27,363 nucleotides of DNA from Kingella denitrificans ATCC 33394 (GTDB taxonomy: Bacteria; Pseudomonadota; Gammaproteobacteria; Burkholderiales; Neisseriaceae). Both the position numbers and the translations under genes were made by a program. Below the pieces are notes generated by a model. That model was not told the DNA's origin. It made no database searches and worked only from the letters and a program-made list of their open reading frames with translations. Positions 20,342 to 27,363 of the stretch are shown in pieces; within the stretch, counting starts at the first letter, position 1, and the number at the start of each line of letters is the position of its first letter. Where the stretch lies: the NCBI RefSeq assembly GCF_000190695.1, contig NZ_GL870929.1:1032221-1059583 (forward strand). Direction: 5' to 3'.

Positions 20342-21667
20342 TTATTCTGCCAGTTTGCCGCTTAACGAGAACGTGCGCGCTTCAGTGATTTCCAAATCCA
20401 CCATCTGGTTAATCAAATCGGCAGTGCCATGGAAATTCACCACGCGGTTGTTCGCCGTGCGCGCTTGAAGCTGGTCGGGGTCTTTTTTGGACACACCTTC
20501 CACCAGGCAGCGCTGCACCGTGCCGAGCATGGTTTGGTTGATGCGGGCGGTTTCGGCTTCAATCACTTCGTTCAGCGCTTCCAAGCGGCGCACTTTTTCT
20601 TCGTGCGGCGTATCGTCCGGCAGGTTGGCGGCGGGCGTGCCGGGGCGCGGGCTGTAAATGAAGACGAAGCTCAAATCGAAGGCGATGTCTTTCACCAACT
20701 TCAGCGTTTGCTCGAATTCGCGCTCGGTTTCGCCGGGGAAGCCGACGATGAAGTCGCTGCTCAGGCACAAATCAGGACGGATAGCGCGCAGTTTGCGGAT
20801 GATGGATTTGTATTCCAAGGCGGTGTAGCCGCGTTTCATCGCGCTCAATACGCGGTCGGAACCGCTTTGAATCGGCAGATGCAGGTGCGACACCAGCTTG
20901 GGCAGGTCGCGGTAGCATTCGATGATGGCGTCGGAAAATTCGCGCGGGTGGCTGGTGGTGAAGCGCATGCGCTCGATGCCGGGGATTTCGTGGACGATGC
21001 GCAGCAGGGTGGCAAAGTCGCAGATTTCGCCATTTTCCATTTCGCCACGATAAGCGTTCACGTTCTGCCCCAACAGGTTGATTTCTTTCACGCCTTGCTG
21101 CGCCAAATTGGCGATTTCGGTCAGCACATCGTTCAGTGGACGGGAGAATTCTTCGCCGCGCGTGTAAGGCACCACGCAGAAGCTGCAATATTTGGAGCAG
21201 CCTTCCATGATGGAGATGAACGCGCTGCCGCCTTCCACGCGCGCGGGGGGTAGGTGGTCGAATTTCTCGATTTCGGGGAAGGAAATATCGACTTGCGACA
21301 AGCCAGTCGTTTCCTTGTCCATAATCATTTTGGGCAGGCGGTGCAGCGTTTGCGGGCCGAACACCACGTCCACATAAGGCGCGCGTTCGATAATCGCCTC
21401 GCCCTCCTGCGACGCCACGCAGCCGGCCACGCCGATAATCACATTGGGATTGTCTTTTTTCAGATGTTTGACGCGGCCCAGGTCGGAAAATACTTTTTCC
21501 TGCGCTTTTTCGCGCACGGAACAGGTGTTGAACAGGATGATGTCCGCGCCGTCGGGCTCGTTCACTTGCTCGATGCCGCCGTGTTCTTCGGCCAGCACCG
21601 CCAACATTTTTTCGCTGTCGTATTCGTTCATTTGGCAGCCGAAGGTGCGGATAAAGACTTTTTTCAT
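20342..21667 (-). CDS. miaB: tRNA-2-methylthio-N6-dimethylallyladenosine synthase MiaB
   Basis: A 441-residue radical-SAM methylthiotransferase that adds the 2-methylthio group to i6A37 of tRNAs reading UNN codons. The N-terminal cluster-binding Cys are C11 (FGCQMN), C49 (NTCSVRE) and C83 (AGCVASQ); the radical-SAM CxxxCxxC is C157, C161, C164 in GCSKYCSFC. The C-terminal TRAM domain (QARTANNRVVNFHG) is present. Length and motifs are complete. The cytoplasmic substrate set includes tRNA-Phe, whose gene lies 1.4 kb away, probably by chance. Start ATG 21667 gives the conserved MKKVFIRTFGCQMN. Confidence 0.97.
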   Translation of the reverse strand: MKKVFIRTFGCQMNEYDSEKMLAVLAEEHGGIEQVNEPDGADIILFNTCSVREKAQEKVFSDLGRVKHLKKDNPNVIIGVAGCVASQEGEAIIERAPYVDVVFGPQTLHRLPKMIMDKETTGLSQVDISFPEIEKFDHLPPARVEGGSAFISIMEGCSKYCSFCVVPYTRGEEFSRPLNDVLTEIANLAQQGVKEINLLGQNVNAYRGEMENGEICDFATLLRIVHEIPGIERMRFTTSHPREFSDAIIECYRDLPKLVSHLHLPIQSGSDRVLSAMKRGYTALEYKSIIRKLRAIRPDLCLSSDFIVGFPGETEREFEQTLKLVKDIAFDLSFVFIYSPRPGTPAANLPDDTPHEEKVRRLEALNEVIEAETARINQTMLGTVQRCLVEGVSKKDPDQLQARTANNRVVNFHGTADLINQMVDLEITEARTFSLSGKLAE

Positions 21668-21720
21668 GGTTTGCTTCTTTCAGGTAGCCCGTAATTGCGG
21701 GGCTGATGGATGGAACAGGC

Positions 21721-21867
21721 GTGCAGGCTGCTTTTATAGTGGATTAAAATTGCAATGATACGGCGTTGGCTCGCCTTGACGTACTATTTGTACGCCTTGC
21801 GGCTCGCCGCCTTGTCTCATTTTTATTTTAATCCACTATAACGGGCAACCGAAAAAGCAGCCTGCAC
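21721..21867. terminator. DUS-pair terminator split by a CREE
   Basis: The left arm GTGCAGGCTGCTTT (21721-21734) and right arm AAAAAGCAGCCTGCAC (21852-21867) would form a normal DUS hairpin, but a 106-bp CREE plus 11 bp lies between them. Confidence 0.7.
21735..21840. mobile_element. Correia (CREE) MITE, copy 3, 106 bp
   Basis: Ends TATAGTGGATTAAAAT and the complement, the classical Correia terminal repeat (G where copies 1 and 2 have C, and the opposite end changed to match). The interior is nearly identical to copy 2. It is inserted between the arms of a DUS terminator, upstream of miaB. Confidence 0.9.
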
Positions 21868-21919
21868 ACGAAACGGCGGATTTTAGCAGTTTTTATTGGA
21901 GAATCAAAATCATCTCAAT

Positions 21920-21950
21920 AAAAAAACGCGCCGGTTTCTCTGCCGGCGCG
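21920..21950 (-). terminator. Intrinsic terminator of the amino-acid-binding protein gene
   Basis: CGCGCCGG (21927-21934) and CCGGCGCG (21943-21950) form a GC-rich hairpin; on the minus strand it runs into seven T residues. It is a textbook terminator without DUS, 16 bp past the stop codon. Confidence 0.9.
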
Positions 21951-21965
21951 CGAGTATTATCGCGA

Positions 21966-22784
21966 TTATTGCGCGAAATATTTGCTCTCAATCTGTTTAT
22001 ATTCGCCGCTGTCGCGCACCTGTTTCAGCGCCGCATTCAAGCGGTTCAGCAGTTCCTGATTGCCCTTGCGCACGGCAATACCGTAATGTTCCACCGTGAA
22101 ATCGGGCACTTGCACCATGGTAAAGCCTTTGCCTTCGTTGTTTTTCACATAGTTGGCCACCACCGCGCTGTCGCTGATGCCGGCATCCACGCCGCCGTTT
22201 TCCACTTCTTTCAGCATCAAAGGCAGCGTTTTGAAGCGGGCAATGGTCTCGCTGGTCGCGCCGAAGATTTTTTGCGCCGCAAAGTCGCCCGTATGGCCGG
22301 TCACCGCGCCCACTTTGGACAATGAACGCACATCGTTGATATTGGCTACTTTTTTACCCGGCGCCACCAACACTACCTGATTGATTTGGTAATAAGGCTC
22401 GGAAAAATCCATGGTTTCTTTGCGGTCGTCCGTGATGGTGACGGCGGACATCACCACATCCACGTCGCCCTGTGCCAATGCGGGGAACAGGCTGTCCCAC
22501 GGCTTGTGCTGGAATTCGACTTGGAAGCCGCCCGCTTTGGCCATAGCGTTCATCAAATCCACATCGAAGCCTTCGATTTTTTGCTGTGCGTCCAGCGATT
22601 CGAACGGTGCGAACTCGGCGTTCATGGCCACGCGCAACACTTTGCCGGATGCGGGTGCGGAAGCCGAAGAACCGCCCGCTTCGGCATTGGCGGCAGGCGC
22701 TGTGCCGCTGCTTTGGCCGCCGCATGCGGTCAATGCCAACGCGGCACACGATACTATTGTGGATAACCATTTATTGACAAACAT
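21966..22784 (-). CDS. Amino-acid ABC transporter substrate-binding lipoprotein
   Basis: A 272-residue type II periplasmic binding protein. Lipoprotein signal with lipobox LTAC (Cys21), a low-complexity Ala/Ser/Gly linker (22-47), then the SBP_bac_3 fold: VAMNAEFAPFESLD, GFDVDLMNAMAK, WDSLFPALAQGDVDVVMSAVTIT, RKETMDFSEPYY, and a C-terminal SGEYKQIESKYFA. It closely resembles the neisserial polar amino-acid (glutamine/cystine-type) binding protein; the ligand is not certain. AGGAG precedes the ATG. Permease and ATPase genes are not adjacent. A possible -10 (TACAAT, 22854-22859) lies about 75 bp upstream. Confidence 0.92.
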   Translation of the reverse strand: MFVNKWLSTIVSCAALALTACGGQSSGTAPAANAEAGGSSASAPASGKVLRVAMNAEFAPFESLDAQQKIEGFDVDLMNAMAKAGGFQVEFQHKPWDSLFPALAQGDVDVVMSAVTITDDRKETMDFSEPYYQINQVVLVAPGKKVANINDVRSLSKVGAVTGHTGDFAAQKIFGATSETIARFKTLPLMLKEVENGGVDAGISDSAVVANYVKNNEGKGFTMVQVPDFTVEHYGIAVRKGNQELLNRLNAALKQVRDSGEYKQIESKYFAQ

Positions 22785-22802
22785 TTTTATCTCCTAATCA
22801 TT

Positions 22803-22818
22803 AAAAAGCAGCCTGCAC
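22803..22818 (+). repeat. Single DUS upstream of the binding-protein gene
   Basis: AAAAAGCAGCCTGCAC, 19 bp upstream of the start codon on the opposite strand, in the 5' leader; unpaired. Confidence 0.75.
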
Positions 22819-23016
22819 CTTGCCGGAATTTTGCCGATGCATTGCGTTTCGCCATTGTACTACATTCCGCTGCGGAAACTGCGCATATTACCGACATCGC
22901 CCCGCTGCTGCAAGTTCGGCGGCGGTTCGGCGGACAGATTGGGCGGCGCGGCGGGAATGGCGCGGTTTCTTTTTCCTTGTAAACCAAGGACGTTGCGCTT
23001 TGGCCGGAAGTTTTCC

Positions 23017-23045
23017 TTGTCAAGCCGCGTATTTTCTGTTTTAAT
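23017..23045 (+). promoter_or_regulatory. tRNA-Phe promoter
   Basis: TTGTCA (23017-23022), a 17-bp spacer and TTTAAT (23040-23045), placing the transcript start a few bases before the tRNA. Confidence 0.7.
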
Positions 23046-23059
23046 GCGCTTCTTTCATC

Positions 23060-23135
23060 GGCCAGATAGCTCAGTTGGTAGAGCAACGGATTGAAAATCC
23101 GTGTGTCGGCAGTTCGATCCTGCCTCTGGCCACCA
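23060..23135 (+). tRNA. tRNA-Phe (GAA)
   Basis: 76 nt. The acceptor stem GGCCAGA pairs with TCTGGCC; the D-arm contains AGCTCAGTTGGTAGAGCA; the anticodon loop TTGAAAA (23091-23097) gives anticodon GAA (23093-23095); the T-arm contains GTTCGATCC (GGCAG / CTGCC stem). The 3' CCA is encoded (23133-23135). A promoter precedes it and a terminator follows. Confidence 0.98.
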
Positions 23136-23140
23136 GTTTT

Positions 23141-23175
23141 AAAACCCGAACGTTGTTTAGGCGTTCGGGTTTTTC
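23141..23175. terminator. Bidirectional terminator, tRNA-Phe / Sel1 gene
   Basis: AAAACCCGAACG and CGTTCGGGTTTTT form a hairpin with A- and T-runs on either side, 6 bp after the tRNA and just downstream of the minus-strand Sel1 gene. Confidence 0.9.
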
Positions 23176-23179
23176 CGTT

Positions 23180-23563
23180 TCAGCTTTCTTCGGCGCGGAT
23201 TTTGGCCAACTCTTCCAAAGCAGCCTGCGCGTCTTTGTTGTCTTGTTTGGCGGCGCGTTTCCACCATTTGGCGGCTTCGTCATAATCTTGCGGCACGCCT
23301 TCGCCTTGGGCATACGACAAACCTAGGTTGAACTGTGCGGAATCGTCGCCCTGCTCGGCGGCTTTGGCATACCAATGCACCGCGCCTTCCAAATCGGTCT
23401 TCACGCCCAAGCCGTGTTCCAGCATGAACGCCAGCTGGTATTGGGCATCGATGTCGCCCTGTTCGGCAAAGCGGCGCAGCACGGGGGCGGCGGCTTCGTA
23501 ATTGCCTTTGTCGATATGGGCAAAGGCGGTGTCAAGTTGCAGTCGTTGCGGATTAAAGCTCAT
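23180..23563 (-). CDS. Sel1-like repeat protein
   Basis: A 127-residue protein with Sel1/TPR-type helical repeats: AEQGDIDAQYQLAFMLEHGLG then AEQGDDSAQFNLGLSYAQGEG, each followed by an AVHWY/AAKWW helix (the A-x-x-W[YW]-x-[KR]-A-A pattern). Such proteins act as protein-interaction scaffolds; no signal peptide is seen, so it is probably cytoplasmic. The start at MSFNPQRLQ (23563) is preferred; the frame is open further upstream but consists of DUS-encoded sequence (QAAF twice). The ribosome site is weak. A near-DUS (AAAGCAGCCTGCGC) encodes QAAL near the C-terminus. Confidence 0.8.
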   Translation of the reverse strand: MSFNPQRLQLDTAFAHIDKGNYEAAAPVLRRFAEQGDIDAQYQLAFMLEHGLGVKTDLEGAVHWYAKAAEQGDDSAQFNLGLSYAQGEGVPQDYDEAAKWWKRAAKQDNKDAQAALEELAKIRAEES

Positions 23564-23583
23564 AGTGGTGCTTTCGGGCAATG

Positions 23584-23647
23584 AAAAAGCAGCCTGCACG
23601 GGAAACGGCACGGTTCGGCAACCGACCGCCCCAAAAGCAGCCTGCAC
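23584..23647 (+). repeat. Two DUS in direct orientation
   Basis: AAAAAGCAGCCTGCAC (23584-23599) and AAAAGCAGCCTGCAC (23633-23647) point the same way, unlike the usual inverted pairs. A small hairpin, CGGTT-CGGC-AACCG, lies between them and may provide the terminator for the gene at 23679-24248. Confidence 0.7.
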
Positions 23648-23678
23648 TTTGAATGGGAAAAGGAAAATGTAACGCGAA

Positions 23679-24248
23679 TTATTGCGGGCACGCCGTGCGG
23701 TTCAGCTTGCCGTAACGTCCCACCACCGATTGGATGGCGGCGGCTTCTTGGTCGTTCACATTCATAAACAAGACGTTCATGCGCGCGGACGATTGCTCGC
23801 CCTCTCCGCCGCCGCCTTCCACCACTTGGCGCGTGGCCGCATGCGGGAATCGGTTCAGCAGGCCTTTGATGCGGTGGTAATCATCTTCGGGGATGCTCAC
23901 GCGGGCAGAGCAGGCGCGCGGTTGCGGGCGTTCGTCCATGGTTGCGGCCTGTTGTTTGGGTGCTGCGGGCTGTCTGGGCGCGGCAGGCGCGGCGGCTTGC
24001 GGACGCGGCACTTGTACCGCACGCGGTGTCGAGTTGGCCAAAATGCCCGTGCCGGTGCCGGAAGGCGTGTTGGGCATGGGCGACGCCACCGAACCCGTGT
24101 TGATGATGACCTGCGGCGGTGCCTGCTGCGGCACAGGCTGCTGCACGACAGGTGCAGGCTGCACTTCGGGTTTGTAAATTTTACGCGCCAAAAATGCCGT
24201 AAAGACAATCAGGTTGAGCGTGACCAATGTAAAAAACAGCCATTTCAT
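23679..24248 (-). CDS. Pro-rich, membrane-anchored protein coupled to birA-coaX
   Basis: A 189-residue protein with one N-terminal membrane helix (WLFFTLVTLNLIVFTAFLA), a long Pro/Gln/Ala-rich linker (about 30-105), and a C-terminal domain of about 75 residues with Cys near both ends (PRACSARVSI ... RTACPQ). The layout, helix-linker-small domain, recalls SPOR-type envelope proteins, but I cannot identify a SPOR motif. Its start overlaps the birA-coaX stop by 4 bp (ATGA), so it is translationally coupled to that gene. Function unknown. Confidence 0.75.
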   Translation of the reverse strand: MKWLFFTLVTLNLIVFTAFLARKIYKPEVQPAPVVQQPVPQQAPPQVIINTGSVASPMPNTPSGTGTGILANSTPRAVQVPRPQAAAPAAPRQPAAPKQQAATMDERPQPRACSARVSIPEDDYHRIKGLLNRFPHAATRQVVEGGGGEGEQSSARMNVLFMNVNDQEAAAIQSVVGRYGKLNRTACPQ

Positions 24249-25966
24249 TGTTGTTCTATCCAGTTGAGTAATCCGTAAATCACAAGATTTTCGACAATTT
24301 TAACATGATTTTCGGCAGCAAAGTTTTCGGGTAGCGCGCGCGCAATTTTGCCTGCGCCGCCGCCGGTAATGACAATATCGACCGCCCTGCCTTCCGAACG
24401 CTCTTTCAGGCGGGCGTGCATCAGCATCAACGCGCCGCAAACCGCATCGGCCATACCGGTGGCGATGGCGTTGGCGGTGGTGGTGGGAAAGGCGTACCAA
24501 CTGCCTTCTGGGCGGTTCAGTTGTGCCGTCCGCCGCAGCAGCGATTCGCGCATCAAATGGAAGCCGGGCATAATCATGCCGCCAAGATAATGATTGTTGG
24601 CGGTCAGCGCGTCAATGGTCACGGCCGTGCCGCAGCTCACGACCACGCAGGCGTTTTGGGTGAATTTCCGGCTGCCCAGCGCATTGAACCAGCGGTCCGC
24701 GCCGTGTTCTTCCACATGGCGGTAATGGTTGTGTATGCCGGCCGCCTGCGCCATCGAGCCCAGCCAGGCGATATGCTGCGGCAAAGCAGCCTGCACTTTC
24801 TGCTTCTTCTCTTCGCCGCACACCGCCGAACCCATAATCTTCGTATGCGGCTGGGCATATTCCTGCCAATCCTGTTCCAGCGCGGTCAAATCGCGGTAAT
24901 GCGCCGCCTGTGTCCGCACGATCTCTCCCCGCTCGACCCACGCCCATTTCAAACGGCTGTTGCCGCCGTCCAACAGTAGATAATGCGCGGCGGCGTGTTC
25001 CCCGTGTGCAGGCTGCTTTTCGGCGGCCACTTGTTCGGGGCGGCGCAGGCTCACTTCGCCGCTGCTGACCAAATGTTCTTCGCCGCGATAATCGCGCAGC
25101 AACAGCGCACCCGACACATCCACGCCTGCTGCATAACCCGACTGCACCACAACGCTGTCGCGCAGCAGGGCAACCGGCTGGTTTTGGTCGCGGTGGGCGG
25201 CTTCATACTCCGCCTTCATCGACGCGAAACCTTCCCGTTCGAACACGGTCAATGCATTGTCCAATTCGTGCAACACCGCGCTGAAAACGTCGTGCGAAGT
25301 CGGTTTGCCGTTGCAGGCAGCCTGCACGCCGATACGCCCCGGCACCGCGCCGGCATTGATGAAATTGATGCCGATGCCGATGATGGTGTGCGTCTGCCCG
25401 TTCTGCCGCACGGTTTCAATCAAAATACCGCCCAGCTTGTCCAAGCCCACTACCAAATCGTTCGGCCATTTGATGCGCACGTCGCAACCCGCACGCGCCA
25501 AACCGCGCCGGCACGCCAACGCCGCCACCAAAGCCAGCGCCGTCAATTCATGCTGCGGCTTGTCCCAGCTCCAGCCCACGCTGAACAGCAGGCTCTCGCC
25601 CAACTGCGTCTGCCACGCGCGCCCCTGCCGCCCGCGCCCCGCCGTCTGTTCCAACGCGGCCACCACCCGTTTGTGGACGGGAAGGCACGCGCGCACCCGT
25701 TGCAGCAATTCGTCGCTGGTGGAAGTGGTTTGCGGCAGCACGGTCAATTCAAACGGCGGCACGCGCCAACCGTCTTCCACCCAAGCCAAAGGCTTTGCCA
25801 GCTGCCACACGCCGTCGCGCTGGCGCAAAGCAGCCTGCACATATTCCGGCGCGTGCTGCCACAAATGGTTCAACTGCTGCGGCACACAGCCGAGCGCCTG
25901 CGCCAAATCGGCAATATGGTGCGGCCGGCCGTCTGCCAGCAGGGAAACGAGCTGTCGGGTAAGCAT
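24245..25966 (-). CDS. birA-coaX: Bifunctional biotin-protein ligase / type III pantothenate kinase
   Basis: A 573-residue fusion, as found in Neisseria. Residues about 1-310 are BirA: a small winged-helix-like N-terminus, the biotin-binding GRGRQGR (110-116), KWPNDLVVG (166-174), LGGILIE (178-184) and GIGINF. It attaches biotin to acetyl-CoA carboxylase BCCP. Residues about 328-573 are CoaX, the first enzyme of CoA synthesis: DGGNSRLKW (333-341), HGADRWFNALGS (421-432), SCGTAVTIDAL (444-454), GGMIMPG. The linker holds a DUS-encoded EKQPAH (316-321); other DUS words encode VQAA at 43, 214 and 391. I chose the third possible ATG (25966) because GGAT is then correctly spaced; 25972 is possible. 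A candidate -10 TACAAT lies at 25994-25999. Confidence 0.95.
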   Translation of the reverse strand: MLTRQLVSLLADGRPHHIADLAQALGCVPQQLNHLWQHAPEYVQAALRQRDGVWQLAKPLAWVEDGWRVPPFELTVLPQTTSTSDELLQRVRACLPVHKRVVAALEQTAGRGRQGRAWQTQLGESLLFSVGWSWDKPQHELTALALVAALACRRGLARAGCDVRIKWPNDLVVGLDKLGGILIETVRQNGQTHTIIGIGINFINAGAVPGRIGVQAACNGKPTSHDVFSAVLHELDNALTVFEREGFASMKAEYEAAHRDQNQPVALLRDSVVVQSGYAAGVDVSGALLLRDYRGEEHLVSSGEVSLRRPEQVAAEKQPAHGEHAAAHYLLLDGGNSRLKWAWVERGEIVRTQAAHYRDLTALEQDWQEYAQPHTKIMGSAVCGEEKKQKVQAALPQHIAWLGSMAQAAGIHNHYRHVEEHGADRWFNALGSRKFTQNACVVVSCGTAVTIDALTANNHYLGGMIMPGFHLMRESLLRRTAQLNRPEGSWYAFPTTTANAIATGMADAVCGALMLMHARLKERSEGRAVDIVITGGGAGKIARALPENFAAENHVKIVENLVIYGLLNWIEQQ

Positions 25967-26070
25967 AGGCATATCCAAAATCAAAACCGCGATATTGTAC
26001 CCGAAACACCGCATTTTCGGCATGCACCGCCTTATAACCCGAAATTATAAACAGCCGTCCCAAACAGTCT

Positions 26071-26099
26071 TTGCCTAAACAAACGCATTGCCCTATACT
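26071..26099 (+). promoter_or_regulatory. Promoter of the CMD/AhpD-like gene
   Basis: TTGCCT (26071-26076), exactly 17 bp, then TATACT (26094-26099), 44 bp before the start codon. Confidence 0.65.
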
Positions 26100-26142
26100 A
26101 CGTCCGCTTTTATTTTCAACCGAAAAACATAAGGAAACAAAC

Positions 26143-26691
26143 ATGGCACGCTTACCCGTACACACCGTCGAAACCGCCCCTGAAGCCGCAAAAGAGCGCG
26201 TGAATGCCGCCCTGCAAGCCAACGGCTTCCTGCCCAACCTCATCGGCGTATTGGCCAACTCGCCCGAAGCGCTGACGTTTTACCAAGAAGTCGGCAAACT
26301 GAACGGCAACACCACCCTCACCCCAGGCGAGCGCGAAGTGGTGCAGATTATCGCTGCGAAACGCAACGAATGCGGTTTCTGCGTGGCCGGACACACCAAA
26401 TTGGCAACGCTGAAAAAACTGCTGTCCGAAAACGCCATTGCCGCTTCACGCGCCGTGAATCCGGCCGATTTTGACGATGCCAAACTGGCCGCATTGGCCG
26501 ATTTCACCATCGCCGTGATGGAAAACAAAGGCGCGGTATCGGATGCGCAACTGGCGGCGTTCCTGAACGCCGGTTACACGCAACAACAGGCCGTGGAAGT
26601 GGTGTTGGGCGTGGCTTTGGCAACATTGTGCAACTACACCAACAACTTGGCCAAAACCGAAATCAACCCCGAACTGATTAATTTTGCGTAA
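26143..26691 (+). CDS. Carboxymuconolactone decarboxylase/AhpD-like protein
   Basis: A 182-residue all-helical protein of the CMD family. The AhpD-type redox centre is visible: ERNECGFCVAGH with C77, C80 and H84, preceded by the glutamates of PGEREVVQ (61-68). Proteins with this CxxC-His arrangement act as alkylhydroperoxidases or thiol-disulfide relay partners. No peroxiredoxin gene is adjacent, so the partner is unknown. AAGGAAACAAAC before the ATG fixes the start; the frame is open further upstream but overlaps the promoter. Transcribed alone, divergent from birA-coaX. Confidence 0.88.
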   Translation: MARLPVHTVETAPEAAKERVNAALQANGFLPNLIGVLANSPEALTFYQEVGKLNGNTTLTPGEREVVQIIAAKRNECGFCVAGHTKLATLKKLLSENAIAASRAVNPADFDDAKLAALADFTIAVMENKGAVSDAQLAAFLNAGYTQQQAVEVVLGVALATLCNYTNNLAKTEINPELINFA

Positions 26692-26720
26692 TTGCGTAAA
26701 TTAAATAACGATTAAATCAA

Positions 26721-26791
26721 AAGTGCAGGTTTCCCCCCTTTCGCCGCTGCTTTTTTTGCTCCAAAGACAACGGCAAAGAGAACCTGCACTT
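26721..26791. terminator. Extended hairpin with interrupted DUS arms
   Basis: AAGTGCAGGTT (26721-26731) pairs with AACCTGCACTT (26781-26791), and inside it CTTTCGCCG with CGGCAAAG. Each arm carries the two halves of the DUS (GTGCAGG ... CTGCTTTT) separated by about 17 bp of unrelated sequence. It sits where a terminator for the CMD gene is expected. Confidence 0.6.
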
Positions 26792-26814
26792 CTCTTGTTA
26801 TTTGGGAAACCGAC

Positions 26815-27231
26815 ATGAAAAAAATCTTTGCCGCGCTGCTGCTGGCGCCGTCGCTGCTGGCCGCCAAACCGATTACCGACAACGAAGCACAGCTGGACAA
26901 GGCCGTGCGCCAATTTGCCGCCACTTATCAGCAATCGGGTTTACAGGGCGCCATCCAAGAAATCCAAAACTGTTATGCCGATGCGCAGGCCGACAAGCTG
27001 TATTGCATGTATTTGGACACGGCGGCGCGGATTGTGGACATTAAAGCCGCCGCATCCTACCATTTCCCCACCGATGCTTATTTTTCGGACGATGCCTATT
27101 CGGAGCGTGTCATCAAAATGGTGTACCTGCCGCGAAGGGCGACACGTGAAGAAGCCTTGCAGCACATGGACGCTTTGTTCCGCCGCACGGACGAAAAGCT
27201 GACGGAGAATGGGATATTTCAGAACCGGTAG
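26815..27231 (+). CDS. Secreted protein with CYA-C motif, function unknown
   Basis: A 138-residue protein with a short signal peptide (MKKIFAALLLAPSLLAA). The mature part contains IQNCYADAQADKLYCMYLD, whose two Cys and surrounding Tyr/Asp match the pattern in the secreted protein at 19820-20302. The likely location is periplasmic or extracellular, with one disulfide. GGGAA lies before the ATG. It follows the CMD gene behind a hairpin and is closed by a DUS-pair terminator. I do not recognise the family. Confidence 0.7.
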   Translation: MKKIFAALLLAPSLLAAKPITDNEAQLDKAVRQFAATYQQSGLQGAIQEIQNCYADAQADKLYCMYLDTAARIVDIKAAASYHFPTDAYFSDDAYSERVIKMVYLPRRATREEALQHMDALFRRTDEKLTENGIFQNR

Positions 27232-27252
27232 GCAGCCCGTTGCCTGATGCGA

Positions 27253-27294
27253 AAGCAGCCTGCACTGTGAATTTGAATGTGCAGGCTGCTTTTG
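27253..27294. terminator. DUS-pair terminator behind the last gene
   Basis: AAAGCAGCCTGCAC (27253-27266) and GTGCAGGCTGCTTTT (27280-27294) form a hairpin 21 bp beyond the stop codon. Beyond it, to 27363, I see nothing. Confidence 0.8.
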
Positions 27295-27363
27295 TATTGC
27301 CCACCGCCCTTGGGTTGGACGGCAATTCATCATGGCAAATATCTGAATTGTATCAATAAACTA

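Noticed and set aside
22787..23086. Minus-strand frame starting inside tRNA-Phe
   Set aside because: Its first codons are the complement of the tRNA; no ribosome site or domain.

Overview
The window is chromosomal DNA from a member of the Neisseriaceae, most likely a Kingella close to K. oralis. The strongest evidence is about forty copies of AAGCAGCCTGCA(C), which I recognise as a Neisseriaceae DNA uptake sequence (DUS) dialect associated with K. oralis. They occur mostly as inverted pairs behind genes, where they act as hairpin terminators. Neisserial gene content supports this: a BirA-CoaX fusion, an ACP-type adhesin/lysozyme inhibitor, a surE-nlpD pair, and three Correia-type MITEs (CREE).

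Layout. 1-3620: minus-strand genes for a standalone RlmK-type 23S rRNA methyltransferase, a small lipoprotein, ClpP and trigger factor. 3620-6750: rlmJ (+), a CREE plus DUS hairpin, a CPBP intramembrane protease (-), a decayed CREE with a possible gene fragment, a small membrane protein with an apparent nonsense codon at codon 3, and a secreted protein. 6750-9900: leuS and an ACP-like adhesin (both -). 9900-11180: a 34-codon membrane peptide translationally coupled to a metal-type ABC ATPase that has no permease beside it, then a second CREE. 11180-13250: two tandem paralogous membrane proteins with acidic tails, and a DAHP-synthase-like protein that has lost its catalytic motifs. 13390-15800: nlpD and surE (-), then a 409-bp gap containing a 55-bp inverted repeat nested around a DUS pair. 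15870-18600: mnmC oxidoreductase (+), then a toxin-tail remnant and a PoNi (DUF1910/1911) immunity gene. 18620-21670: HDAC-family deacetylase, a secreted protein, miaB (all -). 21670-23180: a third CREE splitting a DUS pair, an amino-acid-binding lipoprotein (-), tRNA-Phe (+). 23180-27363: Sel1 protein, Pro-rich membrane protein and birA-coaX (-), then a CMD/AhpD-like protein and a secreted protein (+).

Functionally the region is mostly housekeeping: rRNA/tRNA modification (RlmK, RlmJ, MnmC, MiaB), protein folding and turnover (Tig, ClpP), aminoacylation (LeuRS, tRNA-Phe), cofactor metabolism (BirA-CoaX), cell division and envelope (NlpD) and stress (SurE, CMD).

The most notable region is 17507-18619. 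A roughly 1.1-kb toxin-tail/immunity cassette, carrying its own terminator in the foreign GCCGTCTGAA (meningococcal-type) DUS dialect, sits between the two arms of a native-dialect DUS terminator. It looks like an imported polymorphic-toxin immunity module. A second patch of non-native dialect (AGGCTACCTGAA/AGGCAGCCTGAA) spans about 5.9-8.7 kb around leuS.
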